Shown: positions 1-12,404, counted from the stretch's first letter. The stretch: DNA of 64,000 nt from Triplophysa rosa (GCF_024868665.1 NC_079898.1:16178403-16242402); one strand, 5' to 3'. Notes: generated by a model from the letters alone, not told the origin. Made by a program: numbers and translations.

Positions 1-3000
1 GAAGACAAATTCTTCCTTTTTTCTCCCTGGGACGCTCCTCAATCTGTTAATAATATTCACATCTCCTCCTAATATGATTTTCAATCGGGGCTGCAGCTTA
101 GCAATGTAATCTTGAAATTATTCAACATACTTTTATAACCGTGAACCATGTCTCTTGATCTGATTCAGATCGATTGTACAAAAACTGTTGCTATAACAGG
201 AGCGATAAAAATCAAGGGTGAGTACTTTTTCTAAGTTTTGGAGTTATCTCTATCTAAAAAAACACAGATGATGTACTTTTTGTATTCTGGGTGAAACGGA
301 TATTGTTTAGCTCAAAGGCTGATAAATATAGATTGAACATTTTATCACGAGATGTAAAGTGAGATTTTTTCTCTTTCAATCCTAACGAATTAAGCACAAA
401 AGAACAACTGATAATCCTATCTCTACATATGTAAGATAAGACATTTACAAAGGTCCCATCATTTTGTTGAGCTATGGGAGGTCTCATAGTGTCCACTTCA
501 ATAAACATCATGGTATCCTCTCAGTCACTGTGCAGAAATCAGTATCCAAAGCAGAGAGGCAAAGAGAGTCAGACAATGCGATTCAAAGGCTTTTGGTCTC
601 TTTCAGTGTCTGGGTTTTCCCAGGATTGGCTAATGATAGTGGCTCGATCCAGTGAGTCATCTTTGGGAATGATGATCAAAGCCAAATTAGGTCTGACTTT
701 TATGCAAAATGTAATATGTACGCCTCCAGCAATGTCTTCGCTATTGATTTTCTTCTTTCTCACTCTCTATTTTTATCCAAGCACAATACACAGTGTGAAA
801 TTTGAAGAAAGGGTTTTCTCCGCAAAAATGATTGAGGTATCCAGAGTTCTGCCTGTTTGCATTTAAAGTCAATTTCAAATGTACTGTAAGTGGTCATGTT
901 AGAGGAAAACGTGTGCCATTCTGTACCCAGATTTAGTGTATAAGAGTAATGTGCCATGACACCTCTCACAAAATTGTGTTTCACAAAGACCTAAACCCAC
1001 CTCATATTACTAGTACATTTGCAAATCTCCTCATTTTGGGTCAAAATAACATTGAATTCAGATTCTAAGTCGCATGAAATGATTTCCCTGTGCAGTAAAC
1101 TGTACCCCGAGAGACTGAGAAGATTTTTATTCTTATGCTGAGCTCTAGTCAAGGTTACTATGGTAAGATATTAAATGAATGAAGAGTAAAGATGCCTTTG
1201 TTCCAAGCTGACTCTCTATCTTTCTTGTAGTTGATTAGTGTTATTTATTTGTTATTTTGTTTCTGTACAACAAAACTACTGAATAGGTCTGGCTCATACT
1301 TATAAATAAAACACAGCTATTCAGCAACCAACTAAATCATACAGCGTGTAAAAATTGCCTTTCTTGACAGGAAATAACACTCCAAGAACCATGTAATTCA
1401 ATAGACAGCTCAAATGCAACTCTATGAGTGGCTCAGAGCTGTTTATTTGCAATAAAACAGCCACTGTAATAACCCCAAATAAGTCAGACTAACAGTAAAA
1501 GCTCATCTCACATGTTGTGTTTTCATAGGCTCGGTGATCTGGGGGCTAACACTTTATCTTAAGGACCTGTGCAAAGAGTACTGTACTGCTGATCCAAACA
1601 GGCACACCTGGAGCCTAAACAAAACCCCAGCACCTGCCCACTCAACCTGTGCATGTGGCCTCTTTTCTCAGTGTGAACTATGTGCCAAAACTCCCCCACT
1701 GTGAATGCAATAGAAACCCTCTTCTGTTGATGCTCAGTACTACCTTTATGGCTAAAATTCCAAGCTGAAATGAAATATTGGAGAGTATTGATTGATTTCT
1801 GCTGGTGCTGAATGATGATAAACTGCTTTGGTTATATACAGTATTCAAATCAGGGATGTTTAATCTGTGGAGATAAGGGAGACGCACCCTCAAAAAATGA
1901 AACAAATATTTTGAAATGATACCAAACATTAAACCATTATTTAGAATTTGTTGTGACTGTTAAAAACCAATTTAACAATAAGCAATGAAAAAAAATGCAT
2001 TAATATGAAAACAGCTTGGTAGCTTATGGTTTTATAATTTGAGGTGAATGGCGTTCATATTTTGTCTTTAACCTATAAACAATGCAATATCAAATGGAAA
2101 TGGAACAAAAGTTACAGTATTGGACTGAATAAAAAATTAAACAATGTATATATAATTTAGAATTCCATAACACGGTACCAATTAAAATCTAATTTGGTTT
2201 TTAGGGGTAACTCACTTTTTGCTCTTATAGTGTTGCTACACTTTGTCGAAAGACTTAAAAGCGTCATCTGCATCCGTACCCATCTTGAATAAAAAGCCTT
2301 TTATATTCTCAAAAGCACTTCCATTTTCAAAGAGCTCCATTCTGTTGGCTCTGTGTGCGGAAGATGGTGACAAACCTTTAATTTCCCTTGACAAGCTGTC
2401 GGCAGCCTCCTTATGGAGGACAGGTGACTTTTCAGAAGGTTATTCATGTAATTGTTTATTTATCATCATTTTTCTGCTAAGAAATCACTCTCTTGCTTTT
2501 TTCTTTCTGGCTTACTGTCTCTATTCCTCTATTTCTATGTTCTTGTCCACATATATGAAAGTCTCTAATGGCTTTTAAAGAAAGTCCTTCTTGTAAAACT
2601 GAAAGAATCCACCTAAAGCCATCAATAAAATGACAACGGTACATTTGTGATGTTGAAAGACCTGATCCGAGGACACAGCTGTCTCGGGTTTTAAACTGAC
2701 CGCTAATCTACAAACACAATGTTATTGTTCCAGCTTCTTTATCGCGTAATGGTCACAAACGTTTGGTTATAACAGCAAACATAAGAAACTTCTACATCAC
2801 AAATGTTCTGCACCTTTTTATGCTGTAAACAGTATGTGTGTGTATTTAAGAAGGTGGTCCAGTAAATCGTGTTTGTCAGAAATGATGCTGACAGCGCTTG
2901 ATGCAGTGAGCATTTTGCGTCTTGCCATCTTGTAGCCACATGCATAATGCGTGTTTAATGTGATTTCCCAGGTTTATCTGGCACCGGGCTGGGTCTGATT

Positions 3001-4493
3001 GCCGCTTGCATTCCTGCATACTCTTAAGGATGTTTCTTTAGAAGTGTCCAGACACACACAGTCCCGTCTCATAAGCCCCTCTTTGCATCTCCACCAACCG
3101 CCTTAAGTACTTTGAAGAGTCTTAGAGAGTACTTCACAAATTTCCACACAGGGAGCATATCAACTGTCAAAAAATCAAGCTTTGCCATTCTTTAACATCT
3201 TTTTTCCGCCTCTTCCTCCCAAAGCCTTTCTAACTTTGTACCAGGTTTCGCTAATACTTTTTTAAAGCATGTTTCCCTCAAGATTTATCATGGGAACTTC
3301 CACGAATCAGCATTCCATTAAAGTAAAAGTTGGAAGGCAGTGCTTGTCCAGCCATTTTTAAGGCAAGAAGAGGCGTGGTTCGGGAGGGGTACGTGGGGTA
3401 AAATCACACAGATCTGTGTTCGCTTCAGACCACCTCTTCATTTTTAAAAATACTGTCCATATCAGCAAAACAGCAACGCGGCCCCATGTGCGCACGCCAT
3501 TGTGCGTGTGTGCAGCCTACGTCTGTGATCATCTGAAGAACTTTCACTGCTGAGCTTTTCGTTTATGCAGAAGTTTCCAGCTCTTCAGAATGCCACTGGG
3601 TCGCACCCCCACCTCTTCTTCATATCCTCTAGTTTTTAATTCTCTCTTTTTCCTCAACTTCTCCTTTCCCTTTGCTCACACACAGAAGAGCATCATCTCT
3701 GCACATATAGTGCCGGGTGTGATGAGGGATTCAAGTAATACAAGCATCTGCTCGGGGCTTTTGTGTTCAAAAGATTCAATTAAAAAATAATTACTAAAAG
3801 ATTAGTCGTCGTCGAACATGACTGTACTGTTTGAATTGATGTTTCTTTTCATCTGGTTTAATAATAGAATGCTTTCTTAATTAAGAAAAAAGGGCCGCCG
3901 CCACCGTATACCCTGACTGAATGAAAGTTTGTTTGATGTGTTGAAAAATTAAATATTTTTTGATCTAACAAATTAATTTTTCTCCCCTTTTTCCTTTTTC
4001 AGTAGCAGGAGATAAAGACAATTTAATTTAGATACCAGTGGCAAGAACAAACCATTCCCTGAGCTTCGGTCAACGTGCGAGCTATAAAACCAAACCCAGA
4101 ACAATTAATTACTATGGTGTTCATCTACAGCATGGGGTGAGCTACGCACAGACGTGATAGAGCATATACGAATGGTAATGATATCGGGAGAGAGAATCCA
4201 GCGGAATTTTCTCCTTAAATTACCTTCTCAGTGGTGTCCCGCACCGTGCGGCTAATGCACAGCTTACAAATCCCACGCGTGTATGCAAACACAGCGGGAA
4301 TCTCCTGCACCGCCGTAATTATCCCACCATTTTAATCTCAGATGGCTTTATGTGAGATTACACAAGCTGGAAAATGTATCAATGATCTGACTTGGGCGCT
4401 GCTATGCCACACAGAGCAAGCAAAAACTCAAGGTACGCCATGCAGGCTTGGCCCTTTCTCCGCTGTTACAGTAGTTCCATGCTTCACAGCACA

Positions 4494-4522
<29 letters not shown>
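4494..4522. repeat. (CA)n microsatellite
   Basis: An almost pure run of CA dinucleotides, of the kind abundant in fish genomes and often length-polymorphic. It makes a frame-independent Thr/His repeat in overlapping open frames, which is why those are not called as genes. Confidence 0.95.
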
Positions 4523-4526
<4 letters not shown>

Positions 4527-4632
4527 GACGGCCCGGTTCGCTCTCTTTTTGCTCTCCTCACCTCTAATCCACACTGGAGCCGGGGCTGTCAGAGTCTCCA
4601 CTAACTGTCACACCGCTGACCACTTCATCTGC

Positions 4633-4650
4633 ACCCCCCCCACCCCCCCC
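4633..4650. repeat. C-rich tract
   Basis: Two runs of eight C residues separated by an A. A low-complexity tract with no evident gene context. Confidence 0.9.
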
Positions 4651-5507
4651 ACAGACACGCAGACCCGACTCCGTTTGACCGGACACTGACCTCAGCCAAG
4701 TTCAGCTGGGAACATTCAAGGAGAGAGATAGCAAGGGAGAAAGAGAGAGAGCGAGAGACATAAAACAGGCCTGTGACAAATCAAATAGCCTCTGAGCTCA
4801 AGGCCCTGTGCTTGCTGTGCTGCCTCATAACCTTATTTGTTCTGAATATCGTGGAATAATAAATGATTTCTGTCACACTTTTCAAACACCCGTGCAACTT
4901 GCACGCCGTGTGTATGCTGGATAATATACACAGTGGGGCCTATCTGGAAATGGGAAGAGAGAGAGAGAAAGAAGGGGGAGTAACATGGGGTAAATACTAC
5001 TCTCATTGAAAAAGTTTGCATAAACAAGACCTTTGCAAATGGGAGAAAGAATGAAGCATTTATGTCTTCAGAGATTCAGTTCACTCCTTTGTTTATACTA
5101 CGTTATTACATCACAGGCAGAGCCCATATTCACGGCTCCCATTGGCTCTTCTACAGCGTTATGTAGACAGAATTGAAATCAATGCGAACAGGATTACGAG
5201 AAACATTCTATCCTGACTGAACTCTACAAAATACTCTCACTAGACCCAAAGCCAGAAACCATAACTTCTGTTAGTATCAGAAATCAAAGCAACCCCGGCA
5301 AAAACTCATTAAACATTTCAGAGACTTGTGAGTCATTACATATTTTCAGTTACTTTACATCAAATGCACGTTTTTGATTTTGTTCATTTCAGTTATTACT
5401 AGATAGATGACTTGCATTTAATTACAGAAAATGCCCCTTTATTGGTTGATTCCCAAACCAGTTCAAGGTTCAAGATGACCCAAGCTGTTCTTTGTTAGCG
5501 TTATTTT

Positions 5508-6533
5508 TAGGGCTGAAATGAGTAACTCGAGTAATTCGAATACAAAAAATCATCGCTTCAATCAAGCTTTGTTTAATCCATTTAAGTACAGTACACACGG
5601 AGCACTGCGTTTCCCCACAGACCGTTATTACTAACGCACAGCCCGCTAAACTCTATACATGTTACAGGGCTCTCAAGTCTCATGCATTCACCGTGAGACA
5701 CACGCATTTTAGTCTGTTCACATGCTCACACGTATTTCTCATGCTGATAAATAACTGATAGCTTATTGAAATGGTGAACTGCTATTTTACTTGGTTTTAG
5801 TCTATTTTGCGAGTGAAACTTGTTTTACGGCTGCATTGAGTCCATCAAACTAGATGCGGACTTGTGGATGCCGAATCCTGTTATTTACACATGCCATCTG
5901 TCTGTTCTGCATGTCTGCGTGAATGAACTTAACGTGCTACATGTGTGATGCTCATAAATTTGTCTGCGCTGAATGAGGACATGAACACATGAACTTCACC
6001 TCCAGAGTTGCTCTGAGAGTTCATTTCATGAACATGTTATTGTTTGAGTGAAGAAACAGACATACTAAAAAATAAACCTCTTCTGACAACCTGCCAAAAT
6101 AAAAGTCATAAGCTATATATTACTATTTAATAGTAAAAAAAGAAACTAAAACTAATTTATATAAACTAAATGCATCATGCATAAGCTGAAGTTAGTTGTT
6201 TACCTTTGAAATTATTCTTTCTATTTTTATTCATGTTTCTTATTTATATATTTGTATTATATTGCATTTTGAATTTAACATTGAAATGTACTAAATGGGT
6301 TTCGTTTTCACAGATATTAATGTATGCAATTTCAGCAATAAAAACTCTAATTGTTCTAAAAAGGAAACAAATTAGTTGTTTAACTCATTTTAAGAGACCT
6401 GTCTCATTTTCTCTTGTATATTTAGTATTGCTTTTTAATAAAGAAAAAGTACTTATTGTCCGAATACCCGATTAATTGATGGAAAAATCAGTAGAATACT
6501 CGATTAGTAAAAGAATCGATAGCTGCAGCCCTT
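5508..6533. mobile_element. Non-autonomous hAT-like DNA transposon, about 1.0 kb
   Basis: The left end reads TAGGGCTGAAATGAG and the right end, reverse-complemented, reads AAGGGCTGCAGCTATCG, giving short imperfect terminal inverted repeats built on AGGGCTG. The ends are followed inward by ATTCGA/TCGAT-rich sequence, which in my knowledge of fish repeats is typical of one group of hAT elements. The element is flanked by the perfect 8-bp duplication GTTATTTT at 5500-5507 and 6534-6541, the duplication length known for the hAT superfamily. The AT-rich interior has no transposase-like frame, so mobilisation would have needed an enzyme from elsewhere. Superfamily is inferred; the boundaries and duplication are seen directly. 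Confidence 0.82.
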
Positions 6534-6541
6534 GTTATTTT

Positions 6542-8427
6542 ACAGTAACCAAGAAACAGCACTGGATGTTAATTATGCCTGACAGATCTCATAAAAAATA
6601 TAGGAGAAAGAAACAAGTTTTCAGTTTTTTTATTTTTGATTAAATAAAATGTTCTTGCCGTCCTTTATCTTTGAATTATCTGCCTTTGTCTACTCTGACT
6701 GTCCCTGAATATTCAAGAAATGAATGTTGGCAGAGAGAAGAAAAGATATTAATTAAGAGTAGATTCTGCATTGACTCAGACTTGTACATAAGACAAAAGG
6801 TTAAGTAAATGCCAGGGCTGCTATGTCACCTCAAACAATGAGTATTAGCTTTGGAATCATTAATGTCTGCTGAGAAAACACAGTCAAATTGGAGTCTTGA
6901 TTGCCAGAAAATGTGAGGCCAGGGCTGTTTCATTTCAATCTATAGTTAAATTAGCCTTCGACAGTGGGTTGAAAACACACAATTAACTGAGCTAGGTGGG
7001 GCGTAGGGGAACAGCACCTCTAATACGCCGCTAGATTGAGATTGAGCTGGGCTTCCAAATAAGAAACATCTCATCGGCTTTACAAATCAAAGCAAGGGCT
7101 CCCAGGCTCCCAGCCATCTAACCCTGCTAAAACCCATCGGTATGAACTCGGTATGAGGCTGACTCTCTCAGGACCCTTCGGGGAGATGTTTTTTGAGGAG
7201 AGTTGGTCAAAACATAGACACTTCTTAACAATTCATATCCATACGGTTTCTAAACATCCAAGAGAAAAATGAACAAGTGTGGTAGAATAAACAATAATAT
7301 ATGAATAAATGATTGAGGTGCTCTGATGCATCCCCTTTTTATAGTGATGGAAATTGCGAAGGCATCTAAGCAGTGCAGAGGTAGCGTTTCCAAGCATATG
7401 GCGTTTTAATTCCTGTTTGTCTCATCTGGGTAACTCCGGCCCGGCAAATCTCCGACTCCATCCAGGGAAATATGTGAAGAAGTGAATGCTTAAGAACAAA
7501 GGGCTTCAATTTCCTCTGTAATGGGGGTTTCATTCCCCATATTTTCCACAGAATTATGAAGCTGAGAATTCTGTTTGCCCGCTGATTTATTTCCGGTTAT
7601 CTTTTCTGCCTCTCCCTCCTTCTCGCTCTCTCTCTCTCTCTGCAATACGAAAATTAACAGATACTTCAAAACTGTGTCTATCCTTTCAAAGCTGCTCCAT
7701 CAATAAAGTGCACAAATAACCCGACATTTCGTTCGTGACACCAAACACGAGACATCCCGTACATGTGCGGGCTGTTCATTTTTAATCATGAGTCGCCTTT
7801 GTGGCTGTTGACAGCTAGTGAAGTATGACTAATAAGGACAGTGTTGTTATTTTCCTGCTGAGGTGAAATGGTCTCTCCACGCACAGAGCCCTGTAGATCA
7901 TAATAAATTTCATTGCGGGATGGCTAATAATCTCGCTGTTTCACTTTGTTGGCAATCACGGCTACTACAACGCATCATGATTCACCAATTAAGAGGCCAT
8001 ATTTCTTCACGCTGCCAGTGCAAATGGACTAGATTCTACACTGGAATGGATGGAATAGATGCTGAGCTGAGCACACGTGCACCGTAGCTTCAGATAAACA
8101 TACATTCTGTGAGATTTTAAATATGCTGGTGTTGCAGTCAAGACCACCTATAGGAGACCAACACAAGCTCAAGACCAGAGTGTTTCGAGACCAAGACCAA
8201 GGCAGGCCAAGGCCGAGTCAAGACCCAGACCACCACTCATTAAATCATCTAAAAGAGCCACATAACCCTAAAAAGTCTAAATAAGATCTGTGATCACTGT
8301 GACGGTGAGCAGAATTTTGTGTGTCTAAATTTTCCTTTGGTTTCTCTTTCATTTAAATGCTGAAAACCTGTAAAGACCCTATATATCGAAGTCTGTGAAC
8401 TCAGTGAGTGTGAACTACAAAACAGTA
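6542..8427. other. Gene-free stretch; degraded repeat at its right end
   Basis: No gene is supported. A short CT-rich microsatellite lies near 7625-7642. From about 8130 to 8260 the sequence is rich in AAGACCA/GAGACCAA words, resembling the degenerate interior of a common fish DNA-transposon relic. Its other end is not visible beyond the retrotransposon inserted at 8428, so the identification is tentative. Confidence 0.4.
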
Positions 8428-8627
8428 GTTCCCTTTCTGTCAGTCTCTCGACGTTGTGTCGAGCCGACAGATGGGGTTCGCTCTTGAGAACCTATCAACT
8501 TCTGACTAGTTTAGAAAAGGCCAATGAAATTGCAGAATGAAATTTGCATGCCGGACTCCGCCCCCGGATATCCGAGTATAAAAGGGAGACGGCGTGCTGT
8601 ATTCATTCACCTTTTGTTCTTCGGAGC
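8428..8627 (+). repeat. Left terminal region and inverted repeat of the DIRS-like element
   Basis: From about 8455 onward this stretch is the near-exact reverse complement of the right terminus, up to the segment around CACCTTTTG. The first 36 bases (8428-8463) are not in the right repeat. They are instead complementary to the first half of the internal complementary region, which is how DIRS elements are thought to rebuild their ends through a circular intermediate. Confidence 0.92.
8577..8584 (+). promoter_or_regulatory. TATA box in the left inverted repeat
   Basis: TATAAAAG lies inside the left inverted repeat, about 220 bases upstream of the first gag-like start, and is a plausible promoter for the full-length transcript. 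Because the terminal repeats are inverted, a matching TATA box points the other way in the right repeat (13162-13169, minus strand). Function is inferred from motif and position only. Confidence 0.6.
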
Positions 8628-8798
8628 CTTCACACTGATCGACTTCGGGACTTCAAACTCTACGCCGAATTACTGCTGGAATCTTATGACGTGGTGCAGC
8701 GGACTGTCCCTTCCTGCAGCGACTTCCCCTGGGTGTCTCGGCAGTTCCAGAAGTGTTTGAGTTTTTATCTCTAAAAGAGCAAATTTCTCCAGCGTGGC

Positions 8799-9922
8799 AT
8801 GTCCCGCTGTTCTCATGGGTGCAACACACTCATCGAGGAGGGGGACGGACACGATGTCTGCTTCCAGTACGCTGGGGCAGACGTTGTGGATACATCCTGC
8901 CCGCACTCAGACGTTGCGTCACGGGTGGCTGTGTTCCCACGGGACTCAGCCACCACCTCGTCTGCTCCCCGTTCCATGACGGCAGGACTACGGCAAGCAC
9001 TGAGGGTGATATGAGGATTACTGTGAGCATTAATCCACCAGCCACTGGCTCACGACTGTTCGCACCTCGTCTCGCTCGTCTGACCGTTCCCCAGGAGACG
9101 GTCCCACCGTCTTGTTCCTCAACCACGTATTCGGAAACAGTGCATGATAATGATGAGATGTCCCTTGCAGCATTGGGGGGTGACGTACTGCCATCCGACT
9201 CCGGTGATTCCTCGGAGCTCCCTCCCTCGGGGGGTCGAGCCCAGGAAGAAGCGGACGTCAAAATGTCAGCCATGCTTTCCCGGGTCGCCGTGAGCGTTGG
9301 GTTTGCAGTGCCCGCACAGTGCGGCCACCTGGGGGGCTCGACCTAGACTCCCGTCCAAAGCATGTGGGGTCTCGGCATCTCTGGTGTCGAGAGCTTACAT
9401 TGCGGCGGACCAAGCTGCCTCCTCTCTCCACGCTATGGCTCCTGCCAGGCCAAGGCATTGAGAGAGCGCCACGAGGGTAAGACCGACCCAGCGCTTATGC
9501 AGAAACTCCGCATTGCCACCGACCTCGCTCTACGGGCGACCAAGGTGACCGCGCGGGCCCTGGTTCGGGCGATGTCCACACTTGTGGTCCATGAGAGACA
9601 CCTCTGGCTGAACCTTGCACAGATGAGTAACGCCGAGAAGGTCTGCTTTCTCGACGCACCCATCTCAAAAGGGGGGGGGCTGTTTGGTGATACTGTCGAG
9701 CCGCAGTTCTCGACACTAAAGAAGCAGACAGAGGATATCAAGCATATCCTCCCCCGCACCGTCTGCTTCCCAGCAGCCCTGGTCCTCTTCGACGCCCTCT
9801 GGCTCTGGCGCCCCCCACTCAGGCGGCCCCCCCGGAAGAGACATCGAAGAGGAGACCATCGCCCCATCAGCAGCCGCGGCAAAAGCAGAAGCGGCCCTCA
9901 TGGGAAGACCCCAGGGAGATAG
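8799..9922 (+). pseudogene. DIRS gag-like ORF1, frameshifted
   Basis: This is the ORF1 (gag-like, nucleic-acid-packaging) region of the retrotransposon. It opens in one frame at 8799 with a Cys/His-containing N-terminus (CSHGCN, GDGHDVC, then CPHSD), then shifts into the frame that runs to 9346. It resumes at 9362 in that same frame after a stop. The C-terminal half carries the conserved alpha-helical block around LALRATKVTARALVRAMS and VVHERHLWLNLA that I recognise from fish DIRS ORF1 proteins, followed by a Pro/Arg-rich basic tail that also changes frame after about 9760. At least two frameshifts plus an internal stop make it non-functional. Identification rests on recognition of the family pattern rather than a search. 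Confidence 0.75.
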
Positions 9923-10106
9923 AGAATACCATCGGGCCCGACCCCAGCCATTTCATCGCTGGGTGGTCGATCCGGGACGGTTCCTGTCCCGTCCCAACAG
10001 CCCACTCTCTTAAGAGTTTCCTCTCTCTCTGGGTGTTTATCACAGCTGCTCTCACCCTCTACATGACGGTGTTCGGCAATTCGATGTTGCGTCACGGCGA
10101 GACCCA

Positions 10107-10684
10107 ATGTCGGGGATAATCAGCAGCCCTCAGCACTCTCAGTCGAAAGTGTGTTGTGCTGCATTATCGCCAGGCAGTTGTTTGCCCCACGGCAAGGAAT
10201 CCGCACTGCCAGCCATAGAACCACCCCCTGGGAGGTTGATGAAGCAGATCGTGCCCCTAGCCCCGGTCTTGGTCCCTGGGAGCCTGACTAGAACCCCCAA
10301 ACCGTCACGGTGGCTACGGGATACGATCCGTCTCGGCTACGCTATCTAACTCCCCTCGGGGAGAGAGGTGTGCGGGTACTAAACTATCTTGATGACTGGC
10401 TCACCTGGGCACACTCGCAAGATCTGTTGTGTACACACAGGGACCTAGTGCTCCGGCACCTAGATCAGTTGGGACCACAGGTCAACCGAGAAAAGAGCAA
10501 GCTCTCCCCTGTGCAGAGCTCAGGAACTCGACTCTGTCTCCATGACAGCGTGGCTGACTCAGAGCGCGCTCAGTCAGTGTTGAACTGCCTGAAACACTTC
10601 AGGCAGTCAGCGGTCCCCCTGAAACAATTTCAGAGGCTCCTGGGTACATGGCATCCTCGGTGGGGGTGGTCCACCTCAGGTTGA
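10107..10684 (+). pseudogene. DIRS reverse transcriptase, internally deleted
   Basis: The first part, up to about 10347, ends in SRWLRDTIRLGYAI, which corresponds to the leader just before the RT fingers in DIRS Pol. The next recognisable segment, in another frame, begins GVRVLNYLDDWL at about 10370, which is the catalytic YLDD palm motif. It is followed by HRDLVLRHLDQLG, then the thumb and connection (LKQFQRLLG). The fingers and first half of the palm, including the first catalytic Asp motif, are therefore missing. A single internal deletion near 10345-10350 explains both the loss and the frame change. The frame then closes near 10684. No functional polymerase could be made. Confidence 0.85.
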
Positions 10685-10736
10685 TGCACATGCGACCGCT
10701 CCAACACTGGCTACAGAGTCGGGTTCCCTGGAGAGC

Positions 10737-11252
10737 GTGACACACCGGCAGCAGGTGTGTGATCATGCCTCTCTGCCGACGCACCCTAACCCCCTGGGGT
10801 TGGGGTGCCGTGTGCAACGGGCACACAGTGTCGGGCGGTGGACGGGCCCCCGCCTGCGCTGGCATATCAACTGCCTAGAGTTGTTGGCTGTGCCACTTGC
10901 ACTGAGGAGGTTGCAGCCTCTCGTGCAGGGCAAGCACGTGCTGGTCCGGTCGGAAAGCACAACTGCCGTGGTGTATATCAATCGACAGGGTGGAATTTGC
11001 TCACGGCAGTTAACACGACTCGCCCAACGCCGCCTCCTGTGGAGTCAGCAGGTGATCAGTTCCCTACGAGCCACACATATCCCAGGCAACCTGAACCAGA
11101 CAGCCGACGCGCTCTCTTGTCAGTCGACACCTTGCGGAGAGTGGCGACTCCATCCCCGCGCAGTCCGGCTCATATGGGAGCAGTTCGGCCAGGCGCAGGT
11201 GGACCTGTTGCCTCCCCGGACTCCTCCCATTGCCCGCTTGGGTACTCCCTGA
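10737..11252 (+). pseudogene. DIRS RNase H domain, decayed
   Basis: This block follows the RT remnant in a different frame. It contains LRWHINCLELLAV (carrying the RNase H Glu) and the strand KHVLVRSESTTAVVYINRQG, then RATHIPGNLNQTADALSCQ, which is the conserved C-terminal RNase H motif usually seen as ADALSR. In the central strand the usual Asp-Asn pair reads Glu-Ser, and the final Arg of ADALSR is Cys, consistent with CpG decay. RNase H normally removes the RNA template strand during reverse transcription. The changed catalytic position and the surrounding frameshifts argue that it is dead. Confidence 0.83.
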
Positions 11253-11501
11253 CCGAGGGACCCCTCGGCATGGATACCCTAGTGCACAGCACAGTACCTC
11301 ATTGCACAGGTCTTGTGCAAGGCCAAGGAAGAGGAGCATCAAGTGGTACTAGTTGGCCCAACCGGACTTGGTTCTCGGAGCTAATGCTCATGACAACAAC
11401 TCCCCCCTGGCCGATCCCCCTGGCAAAGGACCTGCTTTCCCAGGGGAAGGGTACGTTACTGCATCCCAGGCAGACCCCTGGAACTTCCATGTCTGGACAG
11501 G
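11253..11501 (+). pseudogene. DIRS Pol linker between RNase H and recombinase
   Basis: In a second frame, overlapping the RNase H block, the translation reads CPLGYSLTEGPLGMDTL and then WPNRTWFSELMLM. These correspond to the spacer normally found between RNase H and the tyrosine recombinase in fish DIRS Pol. The need to change frame relative to both neighbours confirms accumulated indels. Confidence 0.65.
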
Positions 11502-12404
11502 ATGAGGAGATCCCCTGCGGTGGTTGGCACATCACTCAGGCTAGGGCCTCGGCCACTAGGCGGCTATACGCCCATAAATGGCCTCTTCTCGTCCTGGTGC
11601 TCTTCTCGAAGAGAAGACCCGCGGAGTGGCTCGATCAGGAACGTGCTGTCCTTTCCTCAAGAGAGACTGGAGAGTAACCTCTCCCCCTCCACACTGGAAG
11701 TGTATGTAGCCGCTACTGCCGCTCATCACGACCCAGTTGCTGGGAAGCCTCTGGGACAGCACAACCTGGTAATTAGGTTCCTAAGGGGCGCGAGAAGGCT
11801 ACCGCCTCATCCGCGCTCCGTACCCTCTTGCGACCTAGGTGGCAGGCCTCAAGAGGCCCCCTCCTTCGAGCCCCTCGGAGATGCCGCTCTTTCTCACCTC
11901 ACGATAAAGACGGCTCTCCTGATGGCGCTCACCTCCAAGAGGGTAGGGGACCTACAAGCACCCTCCGTGTCCACAGATTGCCTAGAACTCGGGCCCATTG
12001 ATTCTCACGTTATCCTGAGACCCCGGGCCGGCTACATGCCCAAAGTTCCCACCACTCCCCCTAGAGACCAGGTGGTGAACCTGCAGGTACTCCCCACTGG
12101 GGAGGAAGACCCAACCCCATCCGTGTTGTCTCGTTTTGGAGGTCAGCAGAAGGGGAGGGCTGTCTCCAAACAGAGGCAGGCACACTGGATCGTGGATGCC
12201 ATCGCTACGGCATACCGATCTCAAGATCGCCCCTGCCCGTTAGGAGTGAGGGCACACTCCACTCGGGGTGTAGCCTCCCCATGGGCACTGGCTCAGGGCG
12301 CCTCTCTGGCAGACATCTGCAGAGCTGAGGGTTCTACCTTCACGAGGTTCTACAACCTACGCGTGGAACCGGTGTCAGCCCGCGTCCTGCAGGGCAACAT
12401 GTAG
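11502..12404 (+). CDS. Tyrosine recombinase of the DIRS-like element, open but probably inactive
   Basis: An uninterrupted frame of 300 residues ends at a TAG. The N-terminal part has the core-binding pattern SSWCSSRREDPRSGS and LSPSTLEVYVAA (about residues 30-75). The catalytic domain shows the first active-site Arg in LMALTSKRVGDLQA, the HSTR motif (His-x-x-Arg) near residue 247, and the nucleophilic Tyr in FTRFYNLRV near the C-terminus, so the recombinase residues I can place are present. In DIRS elements this enzyme inserts the circular cDNA without target duplication. A segment upstream of the first Arg looks shortened in frame compared with the family pattern. It sits at the end of an otherwise broken transposon, so intactness probably reflects chance or youth rather than host use. 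Confidence 0.85.
   Translation: MRRSPAVVGTSLRLGPRPLGGYTPINGLFSSWCSSRREDPRSGSIRNVLSFPQERLESNLSPSTLEVYVAATAAHHDPVAGKPLGQHNLVIRFLRGARRLPPHPRSVPSCDLGGRPQEAPSFEPLGDAALSHLTIKTALLMALTSKRVGDLQAPSVSTDCLELGPIDSHVILRPRAGYMPKVPTTPPRDQVVNLQVLPTGEEDPTPSVLSRFGGQQKGRAVSKQRQAHWIVDAIATAYRSQDRPCPLGVRAHSTRGVASPWALAQGASLADICRAEGSTFTRFYNLRVEPVSARVLQGNM

Larger units (their letters stand above)
1..5499. other. Gene-free stretch, mostly unrecognised
   Basis: No exon, RNA gene or intact mobile element can be supported here. Open frames are short and lack family motifs or paired splice sites. On the minus strand at about 254-763 two frames in the same register, separated by stops, might be a very old retroelement relic, but I cannot name a family. 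Simple repeats are listed separately. The rest reads as ordinary AT-rich intronic or intergenic vertebrate DNA. Confidence 0.5.

Noticed and set aside
254..763. Two minus-strand frames in the same register as a decayed gene
   Set aside because: Stops separate them and I recognise no family; at most an old retroelement relic.
11502..12404. Tyrosine recombinase as a domesticated host gene or phage integrase
   Set aside because: It sits in order after RNase H in a DIRS element with matching termini, so transposon origin is sufficient.
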